A stretch of DNA of 5,083 nucleotides from an uncultured Eubacteriales bacterium (lineage in GTDB: Bacteria; Bacillota; Clostridia; Peptostreptococcales; Anaerovoracaceae): positions 1 to 5,083 of the forward strand of contig CACWYF010000121.1 in assembly GCA_902765035.1 (NCBI GenBank), written 5' to 3'. Under the pieces are notes generated by a model, which saw only the letters and a program-made list of their open reading frames with translations, was not told the DNA's origin and made no database searches. The translations under genes were made by a program, and so were the position numbers. Positions 5,078 through 5,083 of this stretch are shown piece by piece. Numbering within the stretch: the first letter of the stretch is position 1; the number at the start of each line of letters is the position of its first letter.

Positions 5078-5083
5078 TCCGCA

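Overview
The window reads as chromosomal DNA from an anaerobic, low-to-mid-GC bacterium, most likely a member of the Bacillota (class Clostridia). The basis is a ferredoxin-linked 2-oxoacid oxidoreductase (oxygen-sensitive anaerobic metabolism), strong AGGAGG-type ribosome binding sites, tight one-base gene overlaps, and a metG-tatD neighbourhood of the kind seen in Bacillota. This is inference from gene content; no 16S or other marker is present. Every gene I can support lies on the plus strand.

Region 1 (1-1760) is the 3' part of an operon for a multi-subunit 2-oxoacid:ferredoxin oxidoreductase. It holds the C-terminal 96 residues of the alpha subunit, a complete thiamine-diphosphate/[4Fe-4S] beta subunit, a complete gamma subunit, and a 50-codon microprotein gene whose start overlaps the gamma stop. 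The operon closes with a strong intrinsic terminator (about 1779-1820). Any ferredoxin-like delta subunit would be upstream of the window. The alpha-beta and gamma-microprotein junctions both have the form TAATG, which suggests translational coupling.

Region 2 (1820-3625) is a metG unit. An extended -10 promoter overlaps the T-tract of the preceding terminator. It is followed by a leader of about 110 nt with a small hairpin, then methionyl-tRNA synthetase of 529 residues, a short form lacking the C-terminal tRNA-binding domain. A long-looped hairpin terminator follows.

Region 3 (3626-5083) holds tatD, a TatD-family metal-dependent nuclease carrying an insertion of about 55-60 residues, and 16 nt later the start of tilS (tRNA-Ile lysidine synthetase). 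The tilS reading frame has an unusual lysine-rich N-terminal tail and stops after 151 codons, only 6 nt before the window ends. It is therefore either a broken gene or a sequencing/assembly frameshift near a sequence end.

The oxidoreductase and metG share a strongly biased codon choice (Ile almost always ATC or ATT), while tatD and tilS use ATA often. This suggests high expression of the first group and low expression of the second. I see no mobile element, CRISPR array, tRNA or rRNA. The best candidates for something undescribed are the coupled microprotein and the TatD insertion.
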